Below, piece after piece: positions 13,778 through 27,862 of a stretch of DNA of 64,000 bases. Origin of the DNA: Nomia melanderi (Eukaryota; Arthropoda; Insecta; Hymenoptera; Halictidae); NCBI RefSeq assembly GCF_051020985.1, contig NC_135003.1:7123501-7187500 (forward strand), in the 5' to 3' direction. The notes under the pieces were generated by a model. It did no database searches, was not told the DNA's origin, and worked only from the letters and a program-made list of their open reading frames with translations. Numbering within the stretch: position 1 is the stretch's first letter; every line of letters starts with the position of its first letter. Made by a program: the position numbers and the translations under genes.

Positions 13778-14059
13778 CAGGGTCTTCCAATAAGAGGGAT
13801 AGATCTTTCAATTGTCACAGTCGCCATGTTCGTTATTTAACTGTTAGTGTCACATATTATTTGTACTCAGTAATGCTCGACAAGTTATTATGAATAGATA
13901 CTCAATTGCTCAACACCTCGAAATTATTAACATTTATTATAGAAATTCTTGACAGAACTCACAATTCGTCGTCTGATACAGAAATTCGAAGCCACTGGCT
14001 CAGTTGTTGATCAACACGTTTCGACACGTCAACGTAGTGCAAGAAGTAAAGAGACTTAG
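13778..14059 (+). pseudogene. Decayed transposase fragment (helix-turn-helix part) of a DNA transposon
   Basis: A CAGGGTCTTCCAATAAGAGG sequence next to a TA at 13776-13777 looks like the tip of a mariner/IS630-type element. Downstream, an ATG at 13890 starts MNRYSIAQHLEIINIYYRNS before a stop. A second frame from 13961 reads TIRRLIQKFEATGSVVDQHV and on to a stop at 14057. This resembles the N-terminal helix-turn-helix (TIRRLxxKFxxTGSV) found in many insect transposase-like proteins. The frame change and stops mean it is a relic. No catalytic domain or matching far end was found nearby. Family assignment is inferred from motif memory only. Confidence 0.5.
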
Positions 14060-16944
14060 GTCTTCATCCCTACAAGATTCAGTTAACTTAAGAACTGAAC
14101 CCCCCCTGGATTGGGGGAGATGATTTATATTAAACTCTTCCCAATATAATAAATTATAATTTATTGTATCATGCAATTAATGTATAGCACAGGGAATGGT
14201 CAGGTTTCAGAATAATCGCTCTTATCTTATCCAACCCTAACGACAAGGTACTTAAATATTTCAATTTCGAAGATAATTCAAAATAATTCCATGATGTTTT
14301 TCTACAATTTTTCATTTTTCCATTCGAGACTTTGTTCGAGTATCGTTAACAATTGCGAATCGAGGATATAAATAAAATCAATACAAAATGATGTACTTTC
14401 TATCCCCAGGGATATAAAATATAATAAAATTGAATCTCCGTTTTGTGAAAGCCTGGTCTAGTGTTTGTTACTTTCTGTATACGATCACAGTACAATAAAG
14501 TTTCGTTTAGCGAAATACGATAGTGTTGTAATCGCACGGTTGGTAGTTTAATGCCACGAGAAAAAGAGGTTCTTCGCATTCATTCGGTGGTCCTTCTCTT
14601 CTACCTCTATTCCATTTCACCCACATCTTTTTTCGCCCACTGAAATTTATGAATCTAGTAGATCTCTTCCGCTAACTGGGCGGAATGTAAACCGTACTCT
14701 ATAAATCTTTGATTGGAGAACACTATATTTTGAACACCTCGGTAGGTTGAATAAAACTTCGTTCAATTAATGAGTAAGAAATAAAAGTAAGAAGTAAACT
14801 TTCAAATGAAATTGTTTGAAAGAAAATTTAATTTAAAAGTCATTGCAAATAAAATTTGCAAATAACATTGTAAAATTACAATTTTGCTTCGAATAAAATT
14901 ATAATTTGGCTCGAATGAATAAATGTTTGCTTGAGAAAGATTTTATTTGTTCAATTAACTCTGCGATTAAAAGTTCGAACAATACAGAATTCTCATTCTC
15001 GGATCGTTGGAACTGTTGAATGTAGAATAAATGAAGAAAACTCAAGGGTAGAAAAGGAATAAAGTAAAACCTATAACCAAGTCTGACTTTCAAGTAGTTG
15101 CGTGGTCTTTGAAACGACTGATATGTAAAGTATTTTCCAAGGTAGTCGATTGAAATTCTCCTTTACTGTATTGGAAACTACCTAAGGGCATTTAAACCGA
15201 CATTTTAACAGGATTTTGTTGAAGAATGGAATGAAATAAATTTAAAAGCAATTTTATGTTACTTTAATATAATATTGCAACTTTATGTTTAATATCGAAG
15301 AATACTGTTTTATGTAATGACATTTCAAACTTCTGTACAACGTCAAGAACCAACTGTAGTTTGATTTTACAACAATTTATTTGGACAAAAACCTCATTTT
15401 TTAAATGTGTGTATCAATATTAAATATATATATATATATTTCAAGAAAATACATTCTTTTTCCGCTACATTCGTTCCAATACACGAGTTTTCGATATTTA
15501 TACAGATCGACGATGTCTCATGTATGTAAGTAGCTATTAAACTAAGAGGTTTTACAGCCTCAATCTAAGATGGTGCGCACATTGGTGCCAGGAAAAAAGC
15601 TTCGGTCGACCGTAATTTTAATTGAAACTCCACTCGAATCGAAAATCCTGCGTATATGAAAGTACAATTTGGAAAACAGAATGCCTCCATCACAACTTGT
15701 CTGTCCGGGTTTCAATGTATGCACGGGAACTAAAAGCTTTCGTGTTCAAAATTTCCGAACTGTGTACTTATACGATTTTCCTCGGAATGCCTGGATATTT
15801 AGGTTCTCGTATGTTCCATTTTCGAAAATGTGACGAATCTCTTTGACTACGTGCGTCGACTTTAAAAAAGATTGTTTCCTGTCAAATTTTGTTAGTGTAT
15901 TTTATGAGCGTAATAAGAAACAAATGCAGCTTAATCCTTCGTTTCATATAATTATTTTGATTTACGTTCACGATGAATATTTTAAGTCAAAAATAGAAAG
16001 ATGTATTGGTAGTAAATGGAATAATTAAACGGAAAAATGATTCAACCTTGCACCGGTATTACGACGATACATAAATCACGTTTTGCATAATCAAAGGTAG
16101 TTCATTTGCACCATTAAATTTCTTGCTGCATATGTGCAGCAGCCATAAAGACATAATAATACTACATAAGCGTGACAAGTGAAGTAAACATACTCAAGAA
16201 AGTTAATATAAAGCAGAAACTGATCAATCAAGGAAAGATACATCACTTGACGTTGAGATTACTTAGATACTTGCACGCGGAAGAATTTTTACAACAATAG
16301 AAGAATTGAACTTTGAAATCGACTTTTTATGCAAATAAAAAGAATGAAAGAACGAGAAACTGAACTGAGGTTTTTCTTTGCATTTTAAGAATAAAATCGA
16401 CAATAAGATCTTTTTCTATAAATACTTTACATAAGTAGTATATTTCCAATACATTGCAGCAACTTTTGAGCTGATAGAACGTTCCCAAGACTCATTATCA
16501 ATACTTCCAGCTATATACATATCTCTTTATTACGATGGGCTGTGGAAATTTTCATTGTGCAAACTCCAATAAATTACAAATTTGAATGAAACTGGGTATA
16601 GATTTCATGCTGTCCTTTGTCAAGGAAAAATATTCTTTGACATATTTTTCTGTCTAATTTTACATACGTTTTTGTATAAATATCTGCTGATTAATTATAA
16701 CTTCCATTCATTCCCATTTTTCAAAATAATTAATCAACGAGCCACGTTGGAATCGACATTTCATTTCGGCTGGTTACGTTTCAACTGCTGCATCATCACA
16801 TTTCATTAATAAAAGTTTACGGGTCGGTATTTCAAGTGGCACTCTCTCAGTAAACACAATTACTTTCCGATGTAGTTCGCAAGTGCTATGGATCGTGTAC
16901 AAACTTCTTCAACGATTTCGTACTAACTCTATCAGAATTTCATC
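14060..16944. other. Non-coding AT-rich stretch with a TA microsatellite
   Basis: No supportable gene. It contains a (TA)n run at about 15424-15439 and several short chance frames. At 14100-14130 there is a small C-run and G-run pair that can fold back on itself. Confidence 0.35.
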
Positions 16945-17178
16945 ATGACAGTGCTCTATTTGAATATCGTAATTTCAATTCTGTTTAGTACTGTATTGTC
17001 GAGCGGGTGCATAAACAAGGGCCCCCGTTGCGAATTGGATTACTGTATACTTTGCATCGTAAATGTGATTTGGATATTCGTAGTTCCTTTTCTTAAGGCC
17101 TCGGCCATTGGTAACTATGAACATTTATTATTGTCTATTATTGTTGTCTGTATTATTGCTATATTTGAGAAAGGTTAA
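16945..17178 (+). CDS. Possible small membrane protein, 77 residues, unknown function
   Basis: A 77-residue open frame starts at an ATG in a reasonable insect context (cATGA). The N-terminus (residues 4-20) is strongly hydrophobic and followed by SSGC, which would fit a signal peptide or signal anchor. Two further hydrophobic stretches lie at about 36-50 and 61-73, and there are several cysteines before residue 40. An AATAAA lies at 17225-17230, about 50 bp after the stop. I recognise no family. AT-rich DNA easily yields hydrophobic chance frames, so this may be spurious. Confidence 0.25.
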   Translation: MTVLYLNIVISILFSTVLSSGCINKGPRCELDYCILCIVNVIWIFVVPFLKASAIGNYEHLLLSIIVVCIIAIFEKG

Positions 17179-20100
17179 TTTTATTTTAATCGTGATAAGT
17201 CTCTATTGAAAAATGTTACACATAAATAAAGTACGACGTTAAAAATTAAATTAAGGTTTTATTATCTTTTCTTCTCCGTTATTTCATGTAGTAAGCGTTA
17301 TAATATGATGATATCATGATAGCCGTAGTTAACGATTTTGCATAAGTTAATTAAACTTTCGTGAGGTTTCATTTTCAGTCATTTTATATGCTTATTTCTC
17401 GACGTAAAAGAAATAGAACCTTTACAGATTATTTTTACTTCACACTTGTACGTGGGTCAAAGATAAATAATTCTTTCACGAAAATGGAATTAATATTTAT
17501 ATATATTGAATAATGGATATTTGTTGTGTTTTCGTTATATTCCGTCGTTGGTTTACTTGATGCAATTTTCATGTTTAAAATTTATAACGATAAATTAAAC
17601 GTTGCAAAATAAAGTTTATCGATGGTGGAAGTTATATTATGTGTAATCGTAGCGATATTTTTATTCTAAATTCTGCAAGCAGTATCGTCGATCCCGAAAT
17701 AGTCCATCGAAAGGATGCGCGAATCATAAAAATGTTACTAGCTGCGCCACCTGGGCAGTCTCGAATAGTAATCTGTTCAATTCTTTTCTTCATATAATAC
17801 CCGTGTTTCCTGCAAGGCTCTGGCTTAAAACAATTAAGAAACTATCTTACGAGCTTCTACTCAACTAATAGCTTTAGATGACATTGTTTCAATGTTAATT
17901 TATATTTTATAAGAAATTTCATAATTATATTTTTTAATTACATTCATATAATTTTCCAAATATAAATATTAAATCAAATGAATAAAATCTAATAAAAACT
18001 ACCATTAAAATTTGGTATATTACCGTTTAACGATTAAAATAGTGAACGCTACAAAAGAATACTGTAAACATTATATTAAAGTGTATAAACGTCCCTGAAC
18101 TCTGGTATTATGGTCCCATGTATATTTAAAAAAACAACGATGTGCCGAAAATGTCGAAATTGCCAGGAGTAAGTTTATAAAACAAGACCAAAATAATTGT
18201 GGGCTTATTCAACCAATGTTATTAATAACAAAAAATTCTTAAAATTTCTCTTTCTACTGAGAATAACACTTTTTCGACAATAACCGAATAACACGTTTCT
18301 TTAGACAGCATTTTTCTGTTGGATCCAATCATAAATAACTTCCATTGCCTACGACAATTGAATAATAATCATTATAAACTTAGATAATAGTCTCTACTTT
18401 GAAATTTAATTATAATAGTATGCGTCATTGTAATATGCATTTATTGTAGTATCAATTACATTTGTCGAGGGGTAAGTCATTTCATGTTATTATTATTTCC
18501 GTTCACGCGTATCAATATAAATACTCGTATTCCAAAATAATCTGACCAACAGATTAATGACAATTTATAATTGAAAATACGCTAAAAGGAAGTGGCATCT
18601 ATAAACTAAAAAATAAAGAAACAGGACAATTACATAGCAATGAATGCACCATCGTTTTCAAATCATTTAACTGTGAAGAAAAAATTGCTCCACCAAGAAC
18701 GTCCCCTCCGATCTTCGCAACGAACAAAATCCAATAACTGAACTCACCGACCGCTTCAGTATCCACTTAAAGATCAATCACGGATTCCCTGAATGCCAGA
18801 TGTTTTCGCGCGAGCAGCCACAATCTATCGTTCCTCTGTTCCCGATCAATGCGATCTGTACGTTGTTTGGTCGCACAAAAGAATTTCAATCAAATTGCTT
18901 TTCCGAGATTCTAGCAATCAACCTGGCTCTCATTATCATTTTCAACACATCCCGCGATACTTTCTTGACGCACTTGTTCAAGCGATCTTCTAAATCATGT
19001 GAATTCCAGGGAATCGTTAAACCGTTCCAGACAGAGCACAGCCAGTGGCCGTAAACGCATCGACCACGTCGTAAAAATCAATCATAAAAGACGGTTCAGT
19101 CAGCGATGTTTTCATGATCTGCGTAACAACGTTGTGTGCGAAACTCGCGAACGATCCGAGGATCTGAATAAGTCGATGCGACACGTTGGATTAAGATAAA
19201 CTCTCAATTTCACGGGATTCGTAGTGCTTTAAAGTATAATAAAGGAACCAAAGCAATCTGCCAATCAAGGTAATAGGGTCCAGCAGTTCCAAAACTTTCA
19301 AAAATTCAGTGTACCGATGTCCTCTAGCTAGAACCAAGTCCACTGGATCTCGTTAAGAGCACGTGCCGGCGTTCATTAATTCTTGACACACACACACATT
19401 CCACACGCAACTAGTAGCTGGCCGTCGCCGCTGCTCGACGGGTTGTCAACAAACGCTGGCTGGGTCAGTTGCACTCGACGCATAGACGTTGACGGGGCAA
19501 CGGGTAACTGGATCAAAGGACTGCGGCAGATTACCCGACACCTAGCTCAATGGAGAACATATTCGCTTCCGGTTCAATATTCAAACTTCTTTACGTCTCT
19601 TTTCGTTAACTTTCCCTATAAATTTGCAATCTAGATCGAATCAGTCCTACTCATCGTTCCTCACCGATAGGGGATGAACTGTCTTAATCACTCTCGGTTA
19701 GATCTTCATGCTTCCACTATTCGAGTAGATAGTTGTTGTCTTCTTATGGAAGCTCTATCGGAATATATCATTCAATTCGAACCTATCCAACGATGCAAAT
19801 CGATTTTTCTGTTTAGCGAGTACAAGCGAGTTCGTCGGTTTCCGTGACGCGCTGGATTAGATGCGATCGATGGATCCGATGGCACGATCGATGCTCAGTC
19901 AGCCCAGACCCGCGCTTTCCGAGAACTCACGACGAAATGTCGTCGGTTTTCAGGATCTCTGCGGTGGGGCGAGCCAGACTTCGGCGGGCTTTTCCTCATG
20001 GAAGGAGATCATCGTGGAACCTGCGCTCTTCGTGACCCTACCGGCTCGTTGCGGATTCGCGCCACCGCTACACCACCGAGAACTCCCACCCCTCTGTCTT

Positions 20101-23100
20101 CAGCGCCATGCCGAGCCGCGCGGCTTACCTTTTCTATACGCGCCTCTCGTTTGCGGAAATTTACGTGTGAATAATGAACGAGCTGAGTTATTCGTGTATT
20201 ACAGTTCTGTATACATTCTCCCGTTCTATCTTTTTTTCCTCTTTATTTTCGTAGTCGACGTTGCTGCCGTCGCATTGTGTTCGCCACCCGTCGCGAACGA
20301 ATTTTACGAATTCCGGAATTTGAGGAAATCGCAGGGAATTGAACATTCCGATGATGCTGTTGAAATATCCTTTGATGTTTTAGAGTTTCAGCATGACTGT
20401 TAGTGAATGGAAGTATTTGTCGCGATCATCTCGAAGTAAATGCTGGTGGTGGTGTTTTAAATTGATTAAACTGATAGGACAATTTAAGGACACTTGGCTC
20501 ATCGTAACAGTTCAATGAAAGTATTTTAACATTGAATGTGGAATATTAAAAGTAACTCGTCTTTAATGTCGTGTAAAGGTTGCAGGAGCCTCTTTATTGA
20601 ATATTTGTGAATATCAACGTATTTATTTAACAATCTCCTATTAATACGGTTTTATGATTTCAGTAATGGCAATGGCAAGAATCGCAAATGTATTTTAACA
20701 CATTTAATATTTGTAGCGTTAATGCGTTGAAGGTATTTTAATGCAACCCTTTTACGTATTTAACCTCCCGACGGTATTTTCAAATACCATTATTATTGAA
20801 CGTCTTGAAACTGGTTGAAGATGTCATTGTCATCTAGTGTTTAGAAGGATCTTTTAAATGTAGCATTAAATGTAGCTTTTTAAATATGTATATTGTAGTT
20901 CGAGAATTAATTTAGATCGTATATGATGGCACTCTGTGCTGAATTATACATTCGGCGACATAGTAAGTGCTTTGAACGCCTTTCTGAAGCACCTGGGAAA
21001 ATGAATTACCGAAATGTACACGCGGATTATTCAGATAATTCCTGAAATAACGTGGAAAGGGATCAAAACATGTAAATCACAAACAAATTTCTTGCATAAT
21101 TCCTTTTTTAACAAGATAAAATGTCGCTAATCGTAGAAAACTTTTCGAAGATATTCTTACAATGAATGAAAAATCATTTTGAAAAAATAGAAGAGCCTCT
21201 TAGATCTTTTCTTCGATCAGCGTATTCATAGAAGAATCAATGCGGTTCGACAGTATTGGATAGAGGTCAGTTGAAATGCCCAACTGCTGAATTGAGGAAC
21301 TTGTGTGTGTTACTACAGAACGGTCGTTAAAAGAATTATGTATTTACACAAGAGCCAGTGAGAAACGTGATCGAAATTTTTATTACTCGAATTCTAACAA
21401 ATCTGTAACACTTGCATTTGATCTTGTTGTATGGTCGATCTGTGATGGCGAAGATACGAAACTGTTTAAAAAATTCCACAGTCGCTCGAACAGTGATAAC
21501 CCGGAGATCTTTATGTAAATGTAGATTTTTCAAGATTATTTTATGGAAATGAATTTTTTGACAATTTGTATAGACACTTTTGGAAATTTACAGTTCATTA
21601 TTATACTCTGACAGCAAGCTGCACACTCTTTCATTTAATAACGATGAAGTTTCCACTTTAGTGTAAGTGATAAACCGTCTTGAATCTTAATAAGGGTATA
21701 CATTTACAAAGTTTCTCGCACTAAGTTCCTTCTTCAAGAGACAATTTCTTTCTTGTCTCCAATACATACATTATCTTACGAAATTGGTTTAGTTTTGTAG
21801 TGAGTGACGAACTTATTAGCCCCTTGCTGTATTATTTTCCTTTACTGCTAAGCTGATGTAATTTTTAACTACCAATATTTTAGAAGAAACGCAAGGAAAT
21901 TATCCGTTCCACCGTAAATGCAAATTCACTTTGAAGATAATAGATTGGCAGTAGCAAAATAGTTTATTTACTGTGAACCATATGCAATGTACAACATTAA
22001 GTTTTATTCGATTAATTTAGAAAACTTCGTCACGTGTCTTAGTCGTCATTGTACGGCAAGAGATTAACCAAAATTCCATTTATCATTTGGCCACTGTCAG
22101 GAACATTATTTGCAAACCGACTTACGAAACTGCAAGTCCGGTTGCAGATGATAAGGAGCAGTTTATTTTAATTTAAAGCAAACAGTGCAAATTACAAACT
22201 TTCTTTTTATTCCAATAATTAAAATATCATACAGAAAAATATTGATTGTACGGTTTTAGAATATTGTGATAAGTGTAAATATTGTAGATTATTATATTTA
22301 TAAATCCAATAGACGAAAGCGATATAAAGCAATATTTATTAGAATTGTTTTCACGTTTTCTTTTGAAGTAAAAATTGAAATTGAAATTGTGTCACGATAT
22401 ATTCTTCTTATTCAATGGTGACTTAACTCGAAGCACTCTCAGTCCACCGGAGATCTTCTAGGATAAAGAACGGTATATGAGTAATGTAATAGAATACTTC
22501 AAAAAGTAACATTACGAAGCTCCTTGGTTAGATATTCAGCTGATTGATAAACATCAAACTTTTGAAATTGGATGTTTAATAGTTATAATATAAACAGTAA
22601 TTAGTTGTCTACAATCTCGAGTAAATTTTTCAAATATATAGATAGAATAATCTGCTGTGAATAATGTGTAATTATTATTCGAACGAAGGGTACTACTAAT
22701 GAGAACTTATACAGACAATTATCTGAGAAAAATAAAAAATACCCAATGACAGCTGAACTATTAAGATATTTCCTTATTGCATGGATATTTTGACGTTTAT
22801 TATTTGTTAACAGTCATGTCCGTTAAAAGCGACAGCCATTCTGCATACGCGAGTATTCCGTTTAATGTGCTTTGTTATTCTGCATGATATAGAAATTCTA
22901 CAAATTAAAATTATATCCGTTTTCCTTTTTGAATAGGTTTTTATTGTTTGTATTCAAAATATGACGACAATCTTTTATTGGGTTCAAATGATCTTTTTCA
23001 TAAAGAAAAGTTTGCTACACTTAATCACTGTCTCGGAAAGAGAAAATCTTGAAAATACGTATCATTAACTTAATTACAATCTGAAATTCATTTTTCAATG

Positions 23101-26100
23101 TTGTTTAATGTTACATTATAGAAAACATTTCTACGCAAAATCCATCTTCTTAATGTTCCTTTTTAGAATAAATCTCTCGTAACCTTATTACCATAAAGAT
23201 GTTTTATGGGAAGATCCTTCGTCCAGAGTAGTTGGTGAAGTTTTATGAAAACATAAATTTTTACGCAGTAATTTACGAAAGCTGGTGTCGAATGGAGGAT
23301 AAAACGTCAGTGAATGTTTCATTTTATTTGAAAGATTATATAAAAATGTTTTATAAATATATTCTTTTCTGTACAATGTAAATCATCAGAGCGTAAGTCG
23401 AGTAACAATGAAACTGTTGTTGTTAAGTAAGCAACGATAGCGGGACTGACTATGAACGACCATGAAGCAGGAACTTCTAAAGTCAAGTATGATTAAGGTG
23501 TCTTAGATTCGTACTGCTTTGTAACTTCGAAGTTTATTAAGACAACTGTTCGTCGTTCGTGGAACTTCAGTGGATACTCCTAATTGTAAGATGCGTTGAA
23601 TATTCCCAGGAGTTACGGTTAAATTATTAAGCGACGTTTGTCAAAAGCGTTGTCCTTGTGTGCGAGCAGAATTCACACGATTGAATTAACACGTTTTCCC
23701 CTTAGAAACCGAGAAATCGCTGGACCTGTTTCTAATTTGTATTGTTCTCGAAATTTCGTGATAAATTAATTCGTTGCATCCACGAAGAAGAAAACATGCA
23801 TCTATTGTAAGAAGTTGACTATTAGTTAACATCTGAGAATGAATTTTTCTAAAGTAGTAATCTGATTTAAATTGGTTAATTATTCTTATTAGTATTTTCG
23901 TTGAAATAACGGAACTATGAAAATAAAGTCTTGGTAATGTATAAGAAATATATAATATATTTTTGATAATATATAAAGTATATAATTATGACAATTTTTC
24001 GTGTATCGTATTCAATTGAGTTAGTAAAGAAGATGGTATTGTTACTAACTTACTATTTCCCTTGAAACGAAAGGAGATATCGGGTTTCAATAAACATGGC
24101 TCTGACAGAAAATCGATAAACCAATGGAGTGTTGTAATCGAGAAGCAACACTTTCCGTTCATGTTGATTATAATTACATTTTCGACAACTGATAGATATC
24201 AACCAATAAACAACGTCTCGGTATAATTTCGTACACATTAATACGCCACAAACGTTCCAAATTTCGCTCACAAGTCTCCAGACTGAATTCTTTTATACCT
24301 CGTTCTCGCAAATGAAGTGAAATTAAAAATTTCGCGTACACTTACTTCACGCTGCTCTCTTTCGTAAATCTCGAGATTTGATATTCCGCCCTTCGCTGGA
24401 TTTTCAACTGAAGTTTTCTCGAATCTGATAAATCCATTCACAAGACGTTTAAGTAACTTCGGAATTGAATTAGAAACTTTCAGCGCTCGAATCCGATAAA
24501 CAAAAGACGCTCGTGCCTTTACGTTATGCGCAAGAACCGATTTATCCACTAAATATTTACTTGAAAAGGAAAAAACATCTTCTCCCGATCTCATTTCTTA
24601 CATAAAAAGAATATTGTAGAGCGAATGGGAACTGAGTGAGGGAATGGATATACGAATGAAGGTGTGTGAAATAGATGAATATTCTAGAATATATTATCTA
24701 AAAATTTTACATATTAACGCTATTCACTTTAATGAATTTAGAATACTCCAAATATACATGAAGTTAATTCATGGTAATGAAAGAATGTTCTGTAAGTTGT
24801 GCGATTGAGATGGAAGTACGCGAATGTGTAAATGAAGCGAGGAATGCGATGTGAAACATTGTCTACCGAAACAGCGAGTGAACATTGCGTATTCAAAGAA
24901 CGAGTGTACATTACACACCGAAATAAAATTGATCCTTCAATATTTACTGTAAAATCCACGTTCACAGAGAAAAGTTTTGGTAATTGCCTCTCGTTTGACC
25001 GTTCATACTGAATCTAGAGCGCGCCAAGTTTAATGCATTCCGTTGCGAATTCAATTGATCCGGATATAATCCGCTTTCAACATTTATTTGACGGAAAAAA
25101 AGAATAACGAACAAAAAAAAATTGTATACAAAGAGACAGATAAAGCATTCTATCTGTATTCCAGGATCTCATCAACTACAGCAGTAATGAGAAAAGTTCC
25201 TACAAAATCTTCAGAACCATTCAGCCGAAATTTCCGGGCAATAGAAATGTTCCAGATCAAAATAGGTTCAAGCTTAATCATTTGTCCGACACAAGAAAGA
25301 AAGTAGTGACGCTCGTCGAGGGTGGTTTTCCCATTGTCTCGACAAACAATGAGGCAAACGAGCTCGTAGTCTACACGTTAGTGTCCATGAATATTCATGT
25401 ACATTATATCACTTGTCTCTGCGACTGTCTACGGATTAAACGTGTACGTTGCACCGTACTCGGGGCTCTCATAGCCGTGCCAATGGCCACACCGTTCGCG
25501 GCGTGTGTGTTGTGGCACGAGGGTGTGCCCGAAACGTTATGTTTCGTGTCGTAATGCCGCCTTCTTTTTTTTTTTGTGGACTTTGTAACGAATGTGCTGG
25601 ACAAGCGGAAATGCTCGTGGTCGTTATCGTTATCGGTTAACCGATTAACCGATTTTTTATTGTCGTGAACGATCCATTTAGGGAATTGTTCTAACTAGTT
25701 TCTGGCACGTTAACTCTGTCGCTTTTAATTGGAAAATAACAGAAGAACATATTTCGAGAAGGAGTACTTGTAATGTCTGGGTATCGAGTGAATTGTCGCA
25801 GATGAGAGAAAGGAAAATAAAAGAGAAGGAAGAATTGAGAATCGAAAGTAAACGAAAAAGAAAGGAGGAGGAAATGAAAGGGTGGAAGAAGTGGCCAGAA
25901 AGGAAAATAAGGACAAAGAAAATAAAGGAGAAATTAGAGTGGAATAATGCAATATTTTTTTTAGAATTTTCACGTAATATAAAACCTGAGCTTCTTGTTT
26001 TCAAATCTGGTTTCGCGTAACAGGCTTACTGAGACTTCCTATAATCCAGTTGTTTAAGAGAATTCATTAAAATATTGAGAAATATGTGATGAATGAAGGT

Positions 26101-27766
26101 CTGCGGATTTTATGCATTTGTAAATTAGTGTTTGAAATATTTTATCAGCGGAGATTCCTGCAAACTAGCAACAACGAAGTATTAGTGACTCATTGGCAAA
26201 TATCTGTAGTAGAAGGACTTCGATGGCGTAACACGTAATTTAACCTGGGAATAAACCAGAACATACAATGTGATGAAGAAGGCGTGGTTGATGTGTCCTT
26301 ATGCCCGGAGAGCGTTCTCTCATTTTTTTTGTACATCGCTAATGTGGAAAATTGAGTTGTTCTTCATAATGGGAATTGCTTCCACTTGCGTAATTTCATT
26401 AATCGTCGAAATAACGATTGTGATTCAAAATTTCAGTATTGTCACTGACAGTTATTAAATAAACTGTGATTAAATTTATCTCATTATTAAGGTACAAAAT
26501 TTTATTGTATTTTATTAAGGTATAAAATTTTATTATATTTTGTTCGAATATGTACAAAATAAATTTACAAAGTCGATTTTCTTGAGTATGAAGTTTTTAA
26601 TACAGTTTATCGAAGTTTAATGTAGTTCCTTTTTATCTTACTGAAATTATACTTCTGAATAAAAGTATGAACATTTTCTTTTTCGTTACTTTCTGGTCTG
26701 AATTAGATGAAGACAGTCCTTAAAGATTAATGCACTTTCTTCAGCTTTAAATGTTAAATTAAAGAAATATCAGAAACCAATTCTTTAATTCCTCAGAAAT
26801 TAAAAAAAAAGATACAAAATTTTCGGGTTACTAATGATTAGAAATGATAATTCTCACGCTGAATCATCAAAACGATTCGCAGTATTTTTCTCTGTTGTCA
26901 CGCATGTCAGTCAAACAATCGTGACAGCCACGACCAGGAATTAAAGAGCGAAATGTTATCATTAACAAATTGTCGGGCGTTCCGCACAGAACATTCCCTT
27001 TCCGAAGCTCATCAGCTCGATTTCACTGATCTTGAACTACTTGAAGTTAATGTCATGTCCCTGCGCGATGATGTTAGCTGAAATCGAAGAATAATCATGA
27101 ACGTGAACGTTCGACGCATCGGCGGGGATACAGAAAGTTTCAAAAAAATATTATTTGAAAAACTTAAAAACTCTTCAAAATATGTTACGCCGTGCGTCTC
27201 AAATAAAATAATATCCCAAACACGAAGCGACATCTCAATAACAAAAATATTTCGATTACAACATTCTATTCCTTCAACAGCTCCGAAAATACTCTCAGCA
27301 TTCTCCGAACAAAATGTTACTAATAAAATATTATGTCAGAAGCTTATTGCATAAATTTATATTTCACAGGGATTCGATTTTTCATATTTCATACAAGTTG
27401 CATTTCTCCTATTTCAAAGGGATTTCATTTGTAATATTTCATATTTAATATTTAATATATCCGTTTGTTATATATCGTACAACGAATGAAACACAGAATA
27501 TTTATTTTCGAAGGTACACGCAGAATTCAATATACAATAGTCTACTCACTATTTGCAATAACGTTTTATCCAGAGCTGCACCGTTGGATAATAGGGAAAC
27601 ACATTTTCCCATAGACACCACGCCGCCAATGCTTATAGGCGTGTCAAGCGAATCGCCGGCTGATTCTCTGCGAGCGGCCTTGTCAACGTCGTCTTCTGAG
27701 CAAGGCTCGAGTTTAAACAAACTCGGAGCCTGTCCAGGAAGGCTAGGAGGGGTTACGCGAAACGTG
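17179..27766. other. Long intergenic stretch with GC-richer patches, no supported gene
   Basis: I found no gene I can support across this region. GC-richer patches at about 18.7-19.6, 19.8-20.2 and 25.3-25.6 kb carry overlapping short frames in several phases, the pattern expected of promoters or untranslated exons rather than coding exons. Minus-strand donor-like sites (gtgagt near 18,745 and gtaagc near 20,128) could belong to untranslated 5' exons of the receptor, which must exist upstream of 7952. A 28-bp tandem duplication lies at 26486-26541. Confidence 0.35.
26486..26541. repeat. Two-copy 28-bp tandem duplication
   Basis: The units 26486-26513 and 26514-26541 both read ATTAAGGTAYAAAATTTTAT followed by TRTATTTT. 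They differ at two positions. The sequence is AT-rich with no coding context. Confidence 0.7.
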
Positions 27767-27773
27767 TATATAG
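27767..27773 (+). promoter_or_regulatory. TATA box of the Gly/Tyr-rich protein gene
   Basis: TATATAG sits in a GC-richer context 96 bp upstream of the ATG at 27863. A start of transcription about 30 bp downstream, near 27797-27803, would give a 5' UTR of roughly 60-65 bases, typical of insect cuticle-protein genes. Placement is inferred from spacing only. Confidence 0.5.
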
Positions 27774-27862
27774 GAGGTTTCGTGCCGTGTTCTGCAAGCA
27801 GATCATCGGAAACCGGGTGAAGGCGTTTTCGTGAAAATTCTTGTCCGTCCCAGCTGAGAAAA

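Noticed and set aside
19861..20403. 180-residue plus-strand frame in a GC-richer patch
   Set aside because: Composition drifts from GC-rich polar to AT-rich hydrophobic with no domain; other frames there are also open. It looks like promoter/UTR sequence.
24268..24594. 108-residue minus-strand frame
   Set aside because: No domain, no conserved motif and no splice context; length is within chance for this composition.
26273..26458. Small hydrophobic frame ending at a stop that overlaps AATAAA
   Set aside because: A poly(A) signal overlapping the stop codon is easily a coincidence in AT-rich DNA; the protein has no recognisable feature.
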